From Pedobacter steynii (GTDB lineage Bacteria; Bacteroidota; Bacteroidia; Sphingobacteriales; Sphingobacteriaceae), in contig NZ_CP017141.1 of the NCBI RefSeq assembly GCF_001721645.1, forward strand, positions 1,054,001 through 1,118,000: a stretch of 64,000 bases of DNA, read 5' to 3'. Of this stretch, positions 1 through 7,840 are shown one piece after another. The position numbers and the translations under genes are program-made. The notes under the pieces were generated by a model. It was not told where the DNA came from and made no database searches. It saw only the letters and a list, made by a program, of their open reading frames with translations. How positions within the stretch are numbered: position 1 is the first letter of the stretch; each line of letters begins with the position of its first letter.

Positions 1-1704
1 GGCCGGGATACTATCCCAGGCCAGAGCAGTTATATTGTCACTTTCTTTAATTTTAAGGTAGGCTAGTTTTCCAGGTAATACCACATCTGATTGTACACCT
101 TTTAGTTGTGTAGACGCGCCATTGATCCGGTAGAAATGATGTTGAGTCAGGCGCATGGAGCCATAGCTAACATTAGGGCTTCCCGTTATTTTATCTCCCA
201 TTTTACCCATTGGGATTGTTGCCTGGGCTGTTCCTTTTCCATACGTAGAGGGGCTGCCCACAATAATTCCCCGATTGTAATCCTGAATTGCAGCGGCAAA
301 TATTTCGGAAGCTGAGGCACTTTGCTCATTAACCATTACCACCAGTGGTCCGTCATATAAAGCCGAAGTTTTAGTGGTATGTATTTTAATTTCTTTAGGA
401 TCTTTAATCTGCACCTTTGGCCCCGGTCCGATAAAGTAACCAGTCATTTTAACCACTTCATCTAATGAGCCGCCGCCGTTGTTGCGCAGGTCAAAAACGA
501 TTCCTTTTACCTGTTGTTCTTTTAACCTGATGATTTCATTCTGGACATCATCTGCAGACCGGATGCCGTTTGGATTGTTCATGTCTACATAAAACTCCGG
601 TAAATAAAGGTATCCTATTTTCTGCCCGTCTTTTTCGATTACCGCACTTCTGGCTCTTCCTTCTTCATCTTTAATTTCGGCTCTTTTTAAAGCTACAGTT
701 TTTTCCTGCCCATTCATTTTCAACAAGGCAAGCGAGACTTCAGTATCCTTATCGCCCCTGATCAGATTAGCAACCTCTGTAATGGGAACTCCGGAAATAT
801 CAAGCATTTTACCGTTGGCATCACTAATACTCAGAATGCGATCATTCACATCTACCAACCCGCTTTTTATAGCCATACCTCCCGGCCTGAGGGCTTTAAT
901 GAATACATCACCTTCTTTATCCTGTAATTCCAGCCCAATGCCATAAAAGCGTTTTGCCATCTGACTATTCATGTTTCTGGTCTGAACAGGGGCGAAATAC
1001 GAAGTATGCGGATCAACTTCAAGTGTTACGATATTCAGATACTGACTAAATTTTTCATTTACAGCAGAGGGGCCTGTTAAATTCTTAAATGTACCTGCCA
1101 GCCACTTGTCTACTTTTACACGGGCTTCCTTTTCCTGAACAGGGTTATTTGTTTTGCTTTTATCAAGATCCATCATTTTCTTTAACACCATGTATTTTGC
1201 TTTTTGCTGCCACAACCTTGTTAAAGCAGTCTGATTTTCTGCAAAATCGCGTAAAGTACCATTCAGTTGAACAGATTCGTTATTGCTAAAATTAAGAGGG
1301 GTTGCCAATATCTTTTTGTAACCCGCAGCTGCGGCAATTAGTCTTTGCTGGTAGATCTGATAAGCCGCGTTAAAAAAGGCGGCAGATCCATTATGGAGAT
1401 CATCGTCGATATTCAACTCATATTTTTTCAATTGTTGAAAATCAGTTTTCAGCAATATATCTTTATTGGGGTCCAGACTTTCCAGGTATTTTTTCCAGAC
1501 TATAGCAGAGAACTGATCATCGATAGCTTTAGGCTTCACATGTTTTTGCTCCAGGTTCTGAACTACGGCCAAAATGGTTTTCTTTTGCACTGCAACTGCA
1601 TCCGGAATTTCCGTCTGTGCAGTTGCCATATTCAGCGGATCTAAAAAAAATGCAGCAATGCAGATAAAAATCCGGAAGCTATTGGATTGGTTAGTATAAT
1701 TCAT
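1..1704 (-). CDS. prc: Tail-specific C-terminal processing protease (S41A), partial
   Basis: Periplasmic protease of the Prc/Tsp family, which degrades or trims envelope proteins from their C-termini. The ATG is at 1704 and the frame stays open to the window edge, giving 568 residues. In order I see a hydrophobic signal segment (about residues 10-25), the N-terminal Tsp domain, a PDZ domain (about 230-320, with GIGLELQDKEGDV and RPGGMA) and the S41 catalytic core. The Ser-Lys dyad is intact: Ser464 in ASASE and Lys490 in YGKGT. E. coli Prc is about 680 residues, so the C-terminal domain lies outside the window. It is divergent from the leader-peptide gene. Family assignment is firm. Confidence 0.93.
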   Translation of the reverse strand, partial: MNYTNQSNSFRIFICIAAFFLDPLNMATAQTEIPDAVAVQKKTILAVVQNLEQKHVKPKAIDDQFSAIVWKKYLESLDPNKDILLKTDFQQLKKYELNIDDDLHNGSAAFFNAAYQIYQQRLIAAAAGYKKILATPLNFSNNESVQLNGTLRDFAENQTALTRLWQQKAKYMVLKKMMDLDKSKTNNPVQEKEARVKVDKWLAGTFKNLTGPSAVNEKFSQYLNIVTLEVDPHTSYFAPVQTRNMNSQMAKRFYGIGLELQDKEGDVFIKALRPGGMAIKSGLVDVNDRILSISDANGKMLDISGVPITEVANLIRGDKDTEVSLALLKMNGQEKTVALKRAEIKDEEGRARSAVIEKDGQKIGYLYLPEFYVDMNNPNGIRSADDVQNEIIRLKEQQVKGIVFDLRNNGGGSLDEVVKMTGYFIGPGPKVQIKDPKEIKIHTTKTSALYDGPLVVMVNEQSASASEIFAAAIQDYNRGIIVGSPSTYGKGTAQATIPMGKMGDKITGSPNVSYGSMRLTQHHFYRINGASTQLKGVQSDVVLPGKLAYLKIKESDNITALAWDSIPA

Positions 1705-1820
1705 CGCGTTTTTAAGGTTCGTTACTGGTATAGGCGAACTGAACTCAAAAAAGGGTGAATCGAAATCCAAAAAAACTGAAGATTTATGAATTATGGTTTA
1801 ATGGCTGCATTGTCCGAAAG

Positions 1821-1889
1821 CCATGATTGGTCTTACGCGCCTTAACAAGAAAATTATTTTTTAATCAAAAAAGTGCTTTACAATCATGG
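1821..1889. repeat. 9-bp inverted repeat in the prc / leader-peptide intergenic region
   Basis: CCATGATTG (1821-1829) and CAATCATGG (1881-1889) are exact inverted copies whose starts lie 60 bp apart in the 284-bp divergent intergenic region. The dyad lies upstream of the putative leader-peptide promoter. It may be a spaced regulator site. Chance occurrence cannot be excluded. Confidence 0.35.
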
Positions 1890-1932
1890 ATTCGATATAT
1901 TCTTATATTATTTATTTTATTTACTAAAACTA

Positions 1933-1963
1933 TTTGAAAAACAGAAATTAATTTATAAGTTTA
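1933..1963 (+). promoter_or_regulatory. Bacteroidota-type promoter for the leader-peptide gene
   Basis: TTTG (1933-1936), a 19-nt spacer and TAAGTTTA (1956-1963) match the TTTG-N19-TAnnTTTG consensus except for the last base. Transcription would start near 1970, leaving a leader of about 20 nt. Confidence 0.6.
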
Positions 1964-1988
1964 GTTTAACTTAAAAAACCAAAAAAAC

Positions 1989-2210
1989 ATGAAAAATCTA
2001 AACGTGCTTGGAAGAGCAGAAATGAAACAAGTAAAAGGAGGAAGGGTTGCTAAAGACCTATGTGTATTAACAGTAACTTATGCTAACGGTGGTGTTGGCA
2101 GTGGTGATTATGTTACAGATGATGCCAATGCTTTATGTGTACATTGGATTACTACCGGTCAGGTAGCCCAATGTGGATATGACTGTGCGGCTGATGGCTG
2201 GGGCCATTAA
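1989..2210 (+). CDS. Double-glycine leader peptide, RiPP or bacteriocin-like precursor
   Basis: A 73-residue peptide with no signal peptide. Residues 1-18 (MKNLNVLGRAEMKQVKGG) have the form of the leaders that peptidase-containing ABC transporters cleave after a Gly-Gly pair in Bacteroidota natural-product precursors. The predicted 55-residue core (19-73) is rich in Gly, Ala, Asp and Tyr/Trp and holds four cysteines (25, 50, 62, 66), enough for two disulfides. It has its own promoter and is followed by a 28-nt palindrome and a secreted thioredoxin gene. No transporter, lanthionine synthetase or radical-SAM enzyme lies in the window, so export would rely on genes elsewhere. The leader type is clear; the activity is unknown. 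Confidence 0.75.
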   Translation: MKNLNVLGRAEMKQVKGGRVAKDLCVLTVTYANGGVGSGDYVTDDANALCVHWITTGQVAQCGYDCAADGWGH

Positions 2211-2221
2211 AATTTAACTCT

Positions 2222-2249
2222 TTCTTGCCCTAAATATTTAGGGCAAGAA
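2222..2249 (+). terminator. Perfect 28-nt palindrome between leader-peptide and thioredoxin genes
   Basis: The sequence is self-complementary over 14+14 nt (half-site TTCTTGCCCTAAAT) and would form a stable hairpin 12 nt after the peptide stop codon. No U-tract follows. It is therefore more likely a partial terminator or an mRNA 3'-end stabiliser, leaving more peptide than thioredoxin message, than a full terminator. A dimeric-protein binding site is an alternative. Confidence 0.5.
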
Positions 2250-2263
2250 TTTACATATAGAAT

Positions 2264-3649
2264 ATGAAGCTATATTTAATCTCCTTTATACTGCTTTTTA
2301 ATTTCCTGGAAAAATGTAGCAGTACTCCTAGAATTTCTGATCACATTACCATCAATATACACCTAAAACCTCAAAATGTTATGAGATTGAGGTATTATGA
2401 TGACTTCTTAGTAGAAAAAGTATTATCGTTCAGAAATGCATCAGAAAAAGACAGTGTGTTAACAGAAAAGATTTACTCAGACCATATCCTTGAAGTAAAG
2501 TATAGTGTGATGGATGCGGCAGCGAATAAAGAGTATTTCAATGTACTATATCTGAAAAAAGGTGACAGTATCAATATCGCACTGGAAGAGTTCCGACTTA
2601 AAAACCTCACTGACAATCAATTTTTATTTGTAAGTGATTTTTTAGACGTCAACAGTTCCATTTTCAGACATGCAGATATTACAAAGGGGTTAAAAGATCA
2701 GATGAACTCGAACAGGATCACGTTAAGAGCTAACCTGACAAAAATAGATTCTTTATTGGCACACAAAAAAATAACTGATTCTGTTGCAGGTTTATGGAAA
2801 GAGGTTTCAAATAACTTCTATTATTTAAAGCAATCGAGATTAAACTATACTTCCAATCCCAAAGACTTAGACACCCTGGTATCGGACCTGAAATCAGCAT
2901 TGGCGAAGAAAACAAATATCAATTCTACTTTTTTGAGTCAGGCAATTGTTGTAGTAGCCAATTATAATAAGACACATACGAACCTGAATGACAACTTAAA
3001 TACTTTTGTCAAAGAGGTGATCAATATTAATACAGAAAAAAGATACAAAGCCGGAGTTGCTTTTCAGGCACTCAAAACTTTTCCGGAGAAAAAATCGTCG
3101 CTTTACCTGGAAACCTATAACCTATTTAAAAACAAGCTTAATGATTCGGCCTTTATGGCCAAAAGCTATGCAAATGAAATTATTCCTATTCAAAAGTCTT
3201 TTGACCAGGCAGCAATCAAATTAACAACTCCCGGTAAAGCATCTTTAACACTTGCCGATATTTTCAGGAATAACAAGGGAAAAGTAATCGTGTTTGATCT
3301 TTGGGCAAGCTGGTGCGTTCCATGCATTGCTGAGTTTCCTTATCTGGAAAAAACTAAGGCCAGACTGGCTACAAAAAATATTTCCTTTATAGGTATTGGC
3401 TTAGATAAGGATATTAAAGAAAAAGATTGGAAAGACATTTTAGCAAAGTCTAAAGTGAGCACTAAAAACCAGTTTCGGGTTATTGAGCGATCAAATAAAC
3501 TAATCAGTCAATTGTATAGAATAGAAACGATACCCCGTTATCTGGTTTTCAATACCAATGGAATGCTGGTTAACGATCATTTTTTAAAGCCATCTGATAA
3601 AAATTTTGAACAGCGGCTTTTAATGTATATCCAGCCTAAAAAGGATTAG
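2264..3649 (+). CDS. Secreted TlpA/ResA-type thioredoxin-fold oxidoreductase
   Basis: A 461-residue envelope protein. The N-terminus is a hydrophobic export signal; a cysteine at 18 lacks a proper lipobox, so lipidation is doubtful. Residues about 25-325 have no recognised domain and look largely helical. The C-terminal thioredoxin domain (about 325-455) carries the redox motif WCVPC (Cys351, Cys354) and a cis-proline motif TIPR, as in TlpA/ResA proteins that reduce or isomerise disulfides outside the cytoplasm. It starts 53 nt after the four-cysteine leader-peptide gene with only the palindrome between, so it may oxidise or reduce that peptide. The fold is certain; the substrate is inferred. 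Confidence 0.8.
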   Translation: MKLYLISFILLFNFLEKCSSTPRISDHITINIHLKPQNVMRLRYYDDFLVEKVLSFRNASEKDSVLTEKIYSDHILEVKYSVMDAAANKEYFNVLYLKKGDSINIALEEFRLKNLTDNQFLFVSDFLDVNSSIFRHADITKGLKDQMNSNRITLRANLTKIDSLLAHKKITDSVAGLWKEVSNNFYYLKQSRLNYTSNPKDLDTLVSDLKSALAKKTNINSTFLSQAIVVVANYNKTHTNLNDNLNTFVKEVININTEKRYKAGVAFQALKTFPEKKSSLYLETYNLFKNKLNDSAFMAKSYANEIIPIQKSFDQAAIKLTTPGKASLTLADIFRNNKGKVIVFDLWASWCVPCIAEFPYLEKTKARLATKNISFIGIGLDKDIKEKDWKDILAKSKVSTKNQFRVIERSNKLISQLYRIETIPRYLVFNTNGMLVNDHFLKPSDKNFEQRLLMYIQPKKD

Positions 3650-3853
3650 CAAAAACACTCCTCCAATTCTATTTAAAAGGAAGCGGTTTCGGAGAAGGAA
3701 TAAACTACAAATCAGGAACGAAAAGAGGAAATAAATTCTTAAATCTGTCTAAATCGTGTCACGAAAATTCCCAACAATTGTTAGGATGAAATTTATTTTT
3801 CCCTAAAATCATACTTTAAATCGTTTAAACCTACTTTTTAACTTTTCGAGTCT
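3650..3853. other. Intergenic spacer with a start-less 41-codon open frame
   Basis: No recognisable gene. From 3667 to 3789 one + frame reads 40 sense codons (beginning FYLKGSGFGEG) to a TGA but has no start codon. It could be a relic of a lost gene or chance. Confidence 0.25.
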
Positions 3854-3888
3854 AAAAAGTGCCTACATTTGTTAATTAGGCACTTTTT
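3854..3888 (+). terminator. Intrinsic terminator hairpin downstream of the thioredoxin gene
   Basis: The 12-bp stem AAAAAGTGCCTA / TAGGCACTTTTT (3854-3865, 3877-3888) encloses an 11-nt loop and ends in a U-run. It overlaps the -33 element of the next promoter, so termination and initiation signals are packed together. Confidence 0.6.
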
Positions 3889-3898
3889 GTTACATTTG
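3868..3898 (+). promoter_or_regulatory. Consensus promoter of the lysine aminotransferase gene
   Basis: TTTG (3868-3871), a 19-nt spacer and TACATTTG (3891-3898) match the Bacteroidota primary-sigma consensus exactly. A second TACATTTG lies at 3864-3871 without a good -33 partner. The leader would be about 15 nt. Confidence 0.7.
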
Positions 3899-3920
3899 GC
3901 TACACCAAATTATAGAATTT

Positions 3921-5252
3921 ATGTATCAACTAACTGTAGCTCCGGATCAGGTAAATGAAACTTTAAGTAAACACATTTTAGCCGATGGTTTCGACCTTAC
4001 CTATGATATGGAACAAAGCCAGGGGGCTTATATTTACGACTCTAAATACAAGCGTAATTTACTGGATTTCTTTACTTGTTTTGCTTCTGTCCCACTAGGA
4101 TATAACCATCCTAAAATGATCAATGATGAAGCCTTTAAAAAGAACCTTTTATTGGCTGCATTGTCCAACCCTTCGAACTCCGATGTTTATACACAGCAAT
4201 ATGCCCAATTCGTAGATACCTTCTCCAAAGTTGGAATTCCTGATTACCTGCCTCATGCCTTTTTCATTGCTGGTGGTGCACTAGCGGTTGAGAATGCAAT
4301 CAAAGTGGCAATGGACTGGAAAGTTCAAAAAAACTTTGCCAAAGGAATAAAAGAAGAAAAAGGATTCAAAGTACTGCATTTTGAAAAAGCTTTCCATGGC
4401 AGGACCGGATATACGCTGAGTTTAACCAACACACTACCCGATAAAACTAAATGGTTTGCAAAGTTCGACTGGCCAAGGGTATCTGTACCAACTGTGAAGT
4501 TTCCCTTACAGGACGAAAACCTAAAAAAGGCTATCGATACAGAGGAAGCATCTATCGCACAGATCAAACAGGCCTTTGCAGACAATAAAGATGAAATCTG
4601 CGCCATCATTGTGGAGCCAATCCAGTCTGAAGGTGGAGATAACCATTTACGCGAAGAGTTTTTAATCCAGTTAAAAACCATCGCCGATGAGAATGATGCC
4701 TTCCTGATATACGATGAAGTACAGACAGGCGTTGGATTAACCGGTAAATTCTGGTGTCACCAGCATTTCAGTGAAAAAGCACGTCCTGATATCGTTGCTT
4801 TTGGTAAAAAGATGCAGGTATGCGGAATTCTGGTAGGCAATAAAGTAGATCAGGTAGAAGGCAATGTATTTAATGTTCCTTCAAGGATTAATTCTACCTG
4901 GGGCGGTAACCTTGTGGATATGGTACGCTCTTCACAGATTCTGCAGATCATCCATGATGATAAATTATGTGATCACGCTGCAACTATCGGTCAGTATTTA
5001 AAAGAAAATCTGGAGCAGCTTGCTCAGAAACATGATAAAATCACTAATGTAAGAGGTAAAGGTTTACTTTGCGCCTTTGACTTTCCGAGTAAAGAAATGC
5101 GTAATGCATTTATCCAGAAAGGGATGGACAACAATGTGATGTTCCTGGGTTGTGGAAATCAAACCATCCGCTTCAGGCCAGCACTTTGTATTGAGAAAAA
5201 ACACATTGATGAGGGACTTGCAGCAATGGAGAAAATTTTGCCTGCGTTATAA
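3921..5252 (+). CDS. lat: L-lysine 6-transaminase
   Basis: PLP-dependent class III aminotransferase that moves the epsilon-amino group of lysine to 2-oxoglutarate, giving 2-aminoadipate semialdehyde. The 443-residue length fits the Lat family. The cofactor aspartate sits in YDEVQTG (Asp265) and the Schiff-base lysine in FGKKMQVCG (Lys296), a form typical of Lat rather than ornithine or acetylornithine aminotransferases. A strong promoter lies just upstream, and the stop codon overlaps the next start (TAATG). It converges on an acyl-CoA dehydrogenase gene that could act later in lysine breakdown; that link is inferred. Confidence 0.85.
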   Translation: MYQLTVAPDQVNETLSKHILADGFDLTYDMEQSQGAYIYDSKYKRNLLDFFTCFASVPLGYNHPKMINDEAFKKNLLLAALSNPSNSDVYTQQYAQFVDTFSKVGIPDYLPHAFFIAGGALAVENAIKVAMDWKVQKNFAKGIKEEKGFKVLHFEKAFHGRTGYTLSLTNTLPDKTKWFAKFDWPRVSVPTVKFPLQDENLKKAIDTEEASIAQIKQAFADNKDEICAIIVEPIQSEGGDNHLREEFLIQLKTIADENDAFLIYDEVQTGVGLTGKFWCHQHFSEKARPDIVAFGKKMQVCGILVGNKVDQVEGNVFNVPSRINSTWGGNLVDMVRSSQILQIIHDDKLCDHAATIGQYLKENLEQLAQKHDKITNVRGKGLLCAFDFPSKEMRNAFIQKGMDNNVMFLGCGNQTIRFRPALCIEKKHIDEGLAAMEKILPAL

Positions 5253-5656
5253 TGAACAAAAAGAAGTCTAATATTATCCTGTGTATAGTTGTTTTGTTGT
5301 TAATCGGATGGATGCTGAAAGGCACTTTTACCCAGCCAGGCATCGACCATCTGAAAGGAGAATTTACCGAGATTGCGCATTATCGCAACGACAACAATAC
5401 CGGACCGATCCAGCATGTTTTTGCAGTGACGGTTAAGGATACCCTATGGTCTGAGATGGAGACTTATGGTAATTTCAAACCTCATCATAAAGGGGGAAAT
5501 ACCAAGGTATATTTTTTCCTAAAAGGCAGTAAGGTTCCTGAGCAGCTGACAGCAGGGAAAATAAACTTCGACCCTTCTTATAATCATTCTTGTATTGCCC
5601 TTTACGAAAAGAGCGCAATGGGCAATACAAGTCTTAGCAAAAAACCGTTCAAATAA
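5252..5656 (+). CDS. Small membrane-anchored protein of unknown function
   Basis: 134 residues, with one N-terminal membrane segment (about residues 8-24) preceded by a lysine-rich stretch, so the rest should face the periplasm. No known domain recognised; the soluble part has several aromatic and histidine residues. The start codon overlaps the lat stop by one base (TAATG), so it is probably translationally coupled to lat. Whether it has anything to do with lysine metabolism is unknown. Confidence 0.7.
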   Translation: MNKKKSNIILCIVVLLLIGWMLKGTFTQPGIDHLKGEFTEIAHYRNDNNTGPIQHVFAVTVKDTLWSEMETYGNFKPHHKGGNTKVYFFLKGSKVPEQLTAGKINFDPSYNHSCIALYEKSAMGNTSLSKKPFK

Positions 5657-5662
5657 TAATAT

Positions 5663-7024
5663 TTACACAAAGGCAGAAAAGCCCGTGATGGCCCTGCCTA
5701 CAATCAGGGTATTGATCTCTTTAGTTCCTTCATAAGAATAAATAGCTTCCGCATCTGCTACAAAGCGGGCTACATCATATTCCAGCAAAATCCCATTTCC
5801 GCCCATTACTTCCCTTGCCCTGCTTACCACATCTCTGGTGCGCATAGAACAGAATACTTTTGCCAGCGAAGCATGTTCATCTGTAAGCAGGTTCTGGTCC
5901 TGTAACTGGGATAAGCGAAAGCACAGTGTTTGCATGGCAGTGAGGTTAGACAGCATTTCAACAAGGTGGTTTTGAATGAGCTGGAAAGAAGCAATAGGCT
6001 TTCCGAATTGTTTTCTGGTACGCGTATAGTGCAACGCGCTCTCATAAGCTCCTCTGGCGCAACCTACGGCCTGCCAGGCCACTCCTGCCCTGGTCATCTT
6101 GAGCACTTTGGCTGTATCTTTGAAAGAATTGGCATTTTGTAACCGGTCTTCTTCATCCACCTCACAATTGGTCAGAGTAATCAATCCATTCTGCACAATA
6201 CGCAAGGCCATTTTATCCTCCATCTTCTCTACCACAAAACCTGTTGTCCCCTTACGCACCAGAAATCCTTTCACTTCCTGGTCATCCAGATCCCTCGCCC
6301 AGATGATGGTGACGTCCGAAAAGGTGGAGTTTCCAATCCACTTTTTCTGCCCGTTCAGTATCCATTTACTGCCAATACGTTTTGCCGTAGTGGTTAATCC
6401 TCCCGCTACTCCTGAACCCACTTCTGGTTCTGTCAGGCCAAATGCGCCAATTGTTTTCATTTGCTGCATATCAGGCAACCACTGCTGTTTTTGTGCTTCT
6501 GATCCCAGGAGATAGATAGAGCCCATGGCCAATCCACTTTGCACGCCAAAAAAAGTAGACATTGAGGTATCCACCCTCGCCATTTCCATGGCCAGTATAC
6601 CTTCCATCAGGTTTGACTTATTGGGGCAGCCATAACCTTCGTAAGTAAGGCCACAGATATTGAGCGCTGCTATACCCGGAATGAGTTCAAAAGGGAATTC
6701 CGCTTTCAGCCAGTATTTATTCACTACCGGTTTCACTTCTTTTTCCAGAAATGCCCTGACCTTTAATTGTAAGGCACGGTCTTCCTCACTCAGCGCTTCA
6801 TCACCGAGATGATAAAAATCCCCTTCTATCGGAGGAAGTTCTCTTTTTTTATGAGGACCGTCCATCATTTTCATCAGTCCCTGTAACTGAGTCTCATCAA
6901 GATTCGATACGGAATTTACAATTTTCGGCAGGTCTACCTTTTTAGAAAGTGCTTCCAGTTTCTGAAAATCTACACTTTTAAAAAGAGTATATGCATTTTT
7001 TAGGGAAGAAAAGATATTGGCCAT
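5663..7024 (-). CDS. Acyl-CoA dehydrogenase, glutaryl-CoA dehydrogenase-like
   Basis: FAD-dependent acyl-CoA dehydrogenase of 453 residues. About 70 residues precede the usual N-terminal alpha-domain, and the flavin-contact segment is GAFGLTEPEVGSG. The C-terminal motif YEGTKEINTLIVGRAITG contains the catalytic-base glutamate in the Y-E-G-T context characteristic of the glutaryl-CoA dehydrogenase branch. Glutaryl-CoA dehydrogenase acts in lysine and tryptophan catabolism, consistent with convergent lat 6 bp away, but short-chain substrates cannot be excluded. It lies downstream of bshB1 on the same strand (75-bp gap). Confidence 0.82.
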   Translation of the reverse strand: MANIFSSLKNAYTLFKSVDFQKLEALSKKVDLPKIVNSVSNLDETQLQGLMKMMDGPHKKRELPPIEGDFYHLGDEALSEEDRALQLKVRAFLEKEVKPVVNKYWLKAEFPFELIPGIAALNICGLTYEGYGCPNKSNLMEGILAMEMARVDTSMSTFFGVQSGLAMGSIYLLGSEAQKQQWLPDMQQMKTIGAFGLTEPEVGSGVAGGLTTTAKRIGSKWILNGQKKWIGNSTFSDVTIIWARDLDDQEVKGFLVRKGTTGFVVEKMEDKMALRIVQNGLITLTNCEVDEEDRLQNANSFKDTAKVLKMTRAGVAWQAVGCARGAYESALHYTRTRKQFGKPIASFQLIQNHLVEMLSNLTAMQTLCFRLSQLQDQNLLTDEHASLAKVFCSMRTRDVVSRAREVMGGNGILLEYDVARFVADAEAIYSYEGTKEINTLIVGRAITGFSAFV

Positions 7025-7099
7025 GTTTTGCTGTTTCTATTAAAAACAGCAAAACAGACATTTTGTTGGCGGAGCGGCGAAAAGCTGCCCTGCAATAAC

Positions 7100-7819
7100 C
7101 TAACTCAGGTTAAAAAGATCATTTACGCCCAATAGTTTACGACAGGTAAATCCTTCACCATACGTTGCTCCTATAGATTTTCCGAATTCCCGGGCACGAC
7201 CGATTACACTATCAAAAAATTCAGGTGAGGAGATATAGGTTTCGGCTTCTTCATGATCCGGGTTAAAAAACTGCGTTCTGAAGGCTTTGATCGAGTCTAT
7301 TTTGGTTTGGATGTAAGGAGTAATGTCTATGATGATATCGGGTTCAATATAACGATCCTGAATGTATTGAAGTACCAGACGCGGCCTCCAGGCCTCCTGC
7401 GCCTGTCCATCGAGACTGGTAGAGATTTTAGACAGGCCCGATAAAAAACAAGCATCATTAGCCAGGTCACCTGCCCGTCCATGATCCGGATGACGATCAT
7501 CCAGGGCGTTGCTAAGGACAATTTCCGGTTGATACTTGCGGATCATTCTGATCACTTCCAGCTTATGTGCTTCATCATTCGCAAAGAATCCATCTTTAAA
7601 GCGCAGATTTTCCCGGGCATGGAGTCCTAATATTTTTGCAGAATCTGCAGCTTCTTCATCCCTGATTTCTGCAGAACCACGGGTTCCTAATTCTCCTCTG
7701 GTAAAATCAACAATTCCTACTTTTTTCCCCATTGCAATATGTTTGGCAATAGTTCCGGAACATCCTAATTCTGCATCGTCCGGATGAACGGCAAGGACTA
7801 ATATATCTAACTTCATCAT
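7100..7819 (-). CDS. bshB1: Bacillithiol biosynthesis deacetylase BshB1
   Basis: Zinc-dependent LmbE/PIG-L-family deacetylase that removes acetate from GlcNAc-malate in the second step of bacillithiol synthesis. Zinc-binding motifs are AVHPDDAELG (His12, Asp14-Asp15) and RHPDHGRA (His110, His113); the 239-residue length is standard. Two consecutive ATG codons (7819, 7816) are possible starts. The gene follows the peroxidase gene by 21 nt, so the DUF4294/peroxidase/bshB1 genes probably form an operon that links low-molecular-weight thiol synthesis with peroxide defence. Confidence 0.92.
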   Translation of the reverse strand: MMKLDILVLAVHPDDAELGCSGTIAKHIAMGKKVGIVDFTRGELGTRGSAEIRDEEAADSAKILGLHARENLRFKDGFFANDEAHKLEVIRMIRKYQPEIVLSNALDDRHPDHGRAGDLANDACFLSGLSKISTSLDGQAQEAWRPRLVLQYIQDRYIEPDIIIDITPYIQTKIDSIKAFRTQFFNPDHEEAETYISSPEFFDSVIGRAREFGKSIGATYGEGFTCRKLLGVNDLFNLS

Positions 7820-7840
7820 GTTATTTAAATGGTTTTGGGC

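Noticed and set aside
4325..4681. 118-codon minus-strand open frame
   Set aside because: Antisense to the lat coding core; composition follows the complementary codons.
6099..6515. 138-codon open frame on the plus strand
   Set aside because: Lies wholly inside the acyl-CoA dehydrogenase gene on the other strand, with no family features; an antisense shadow.
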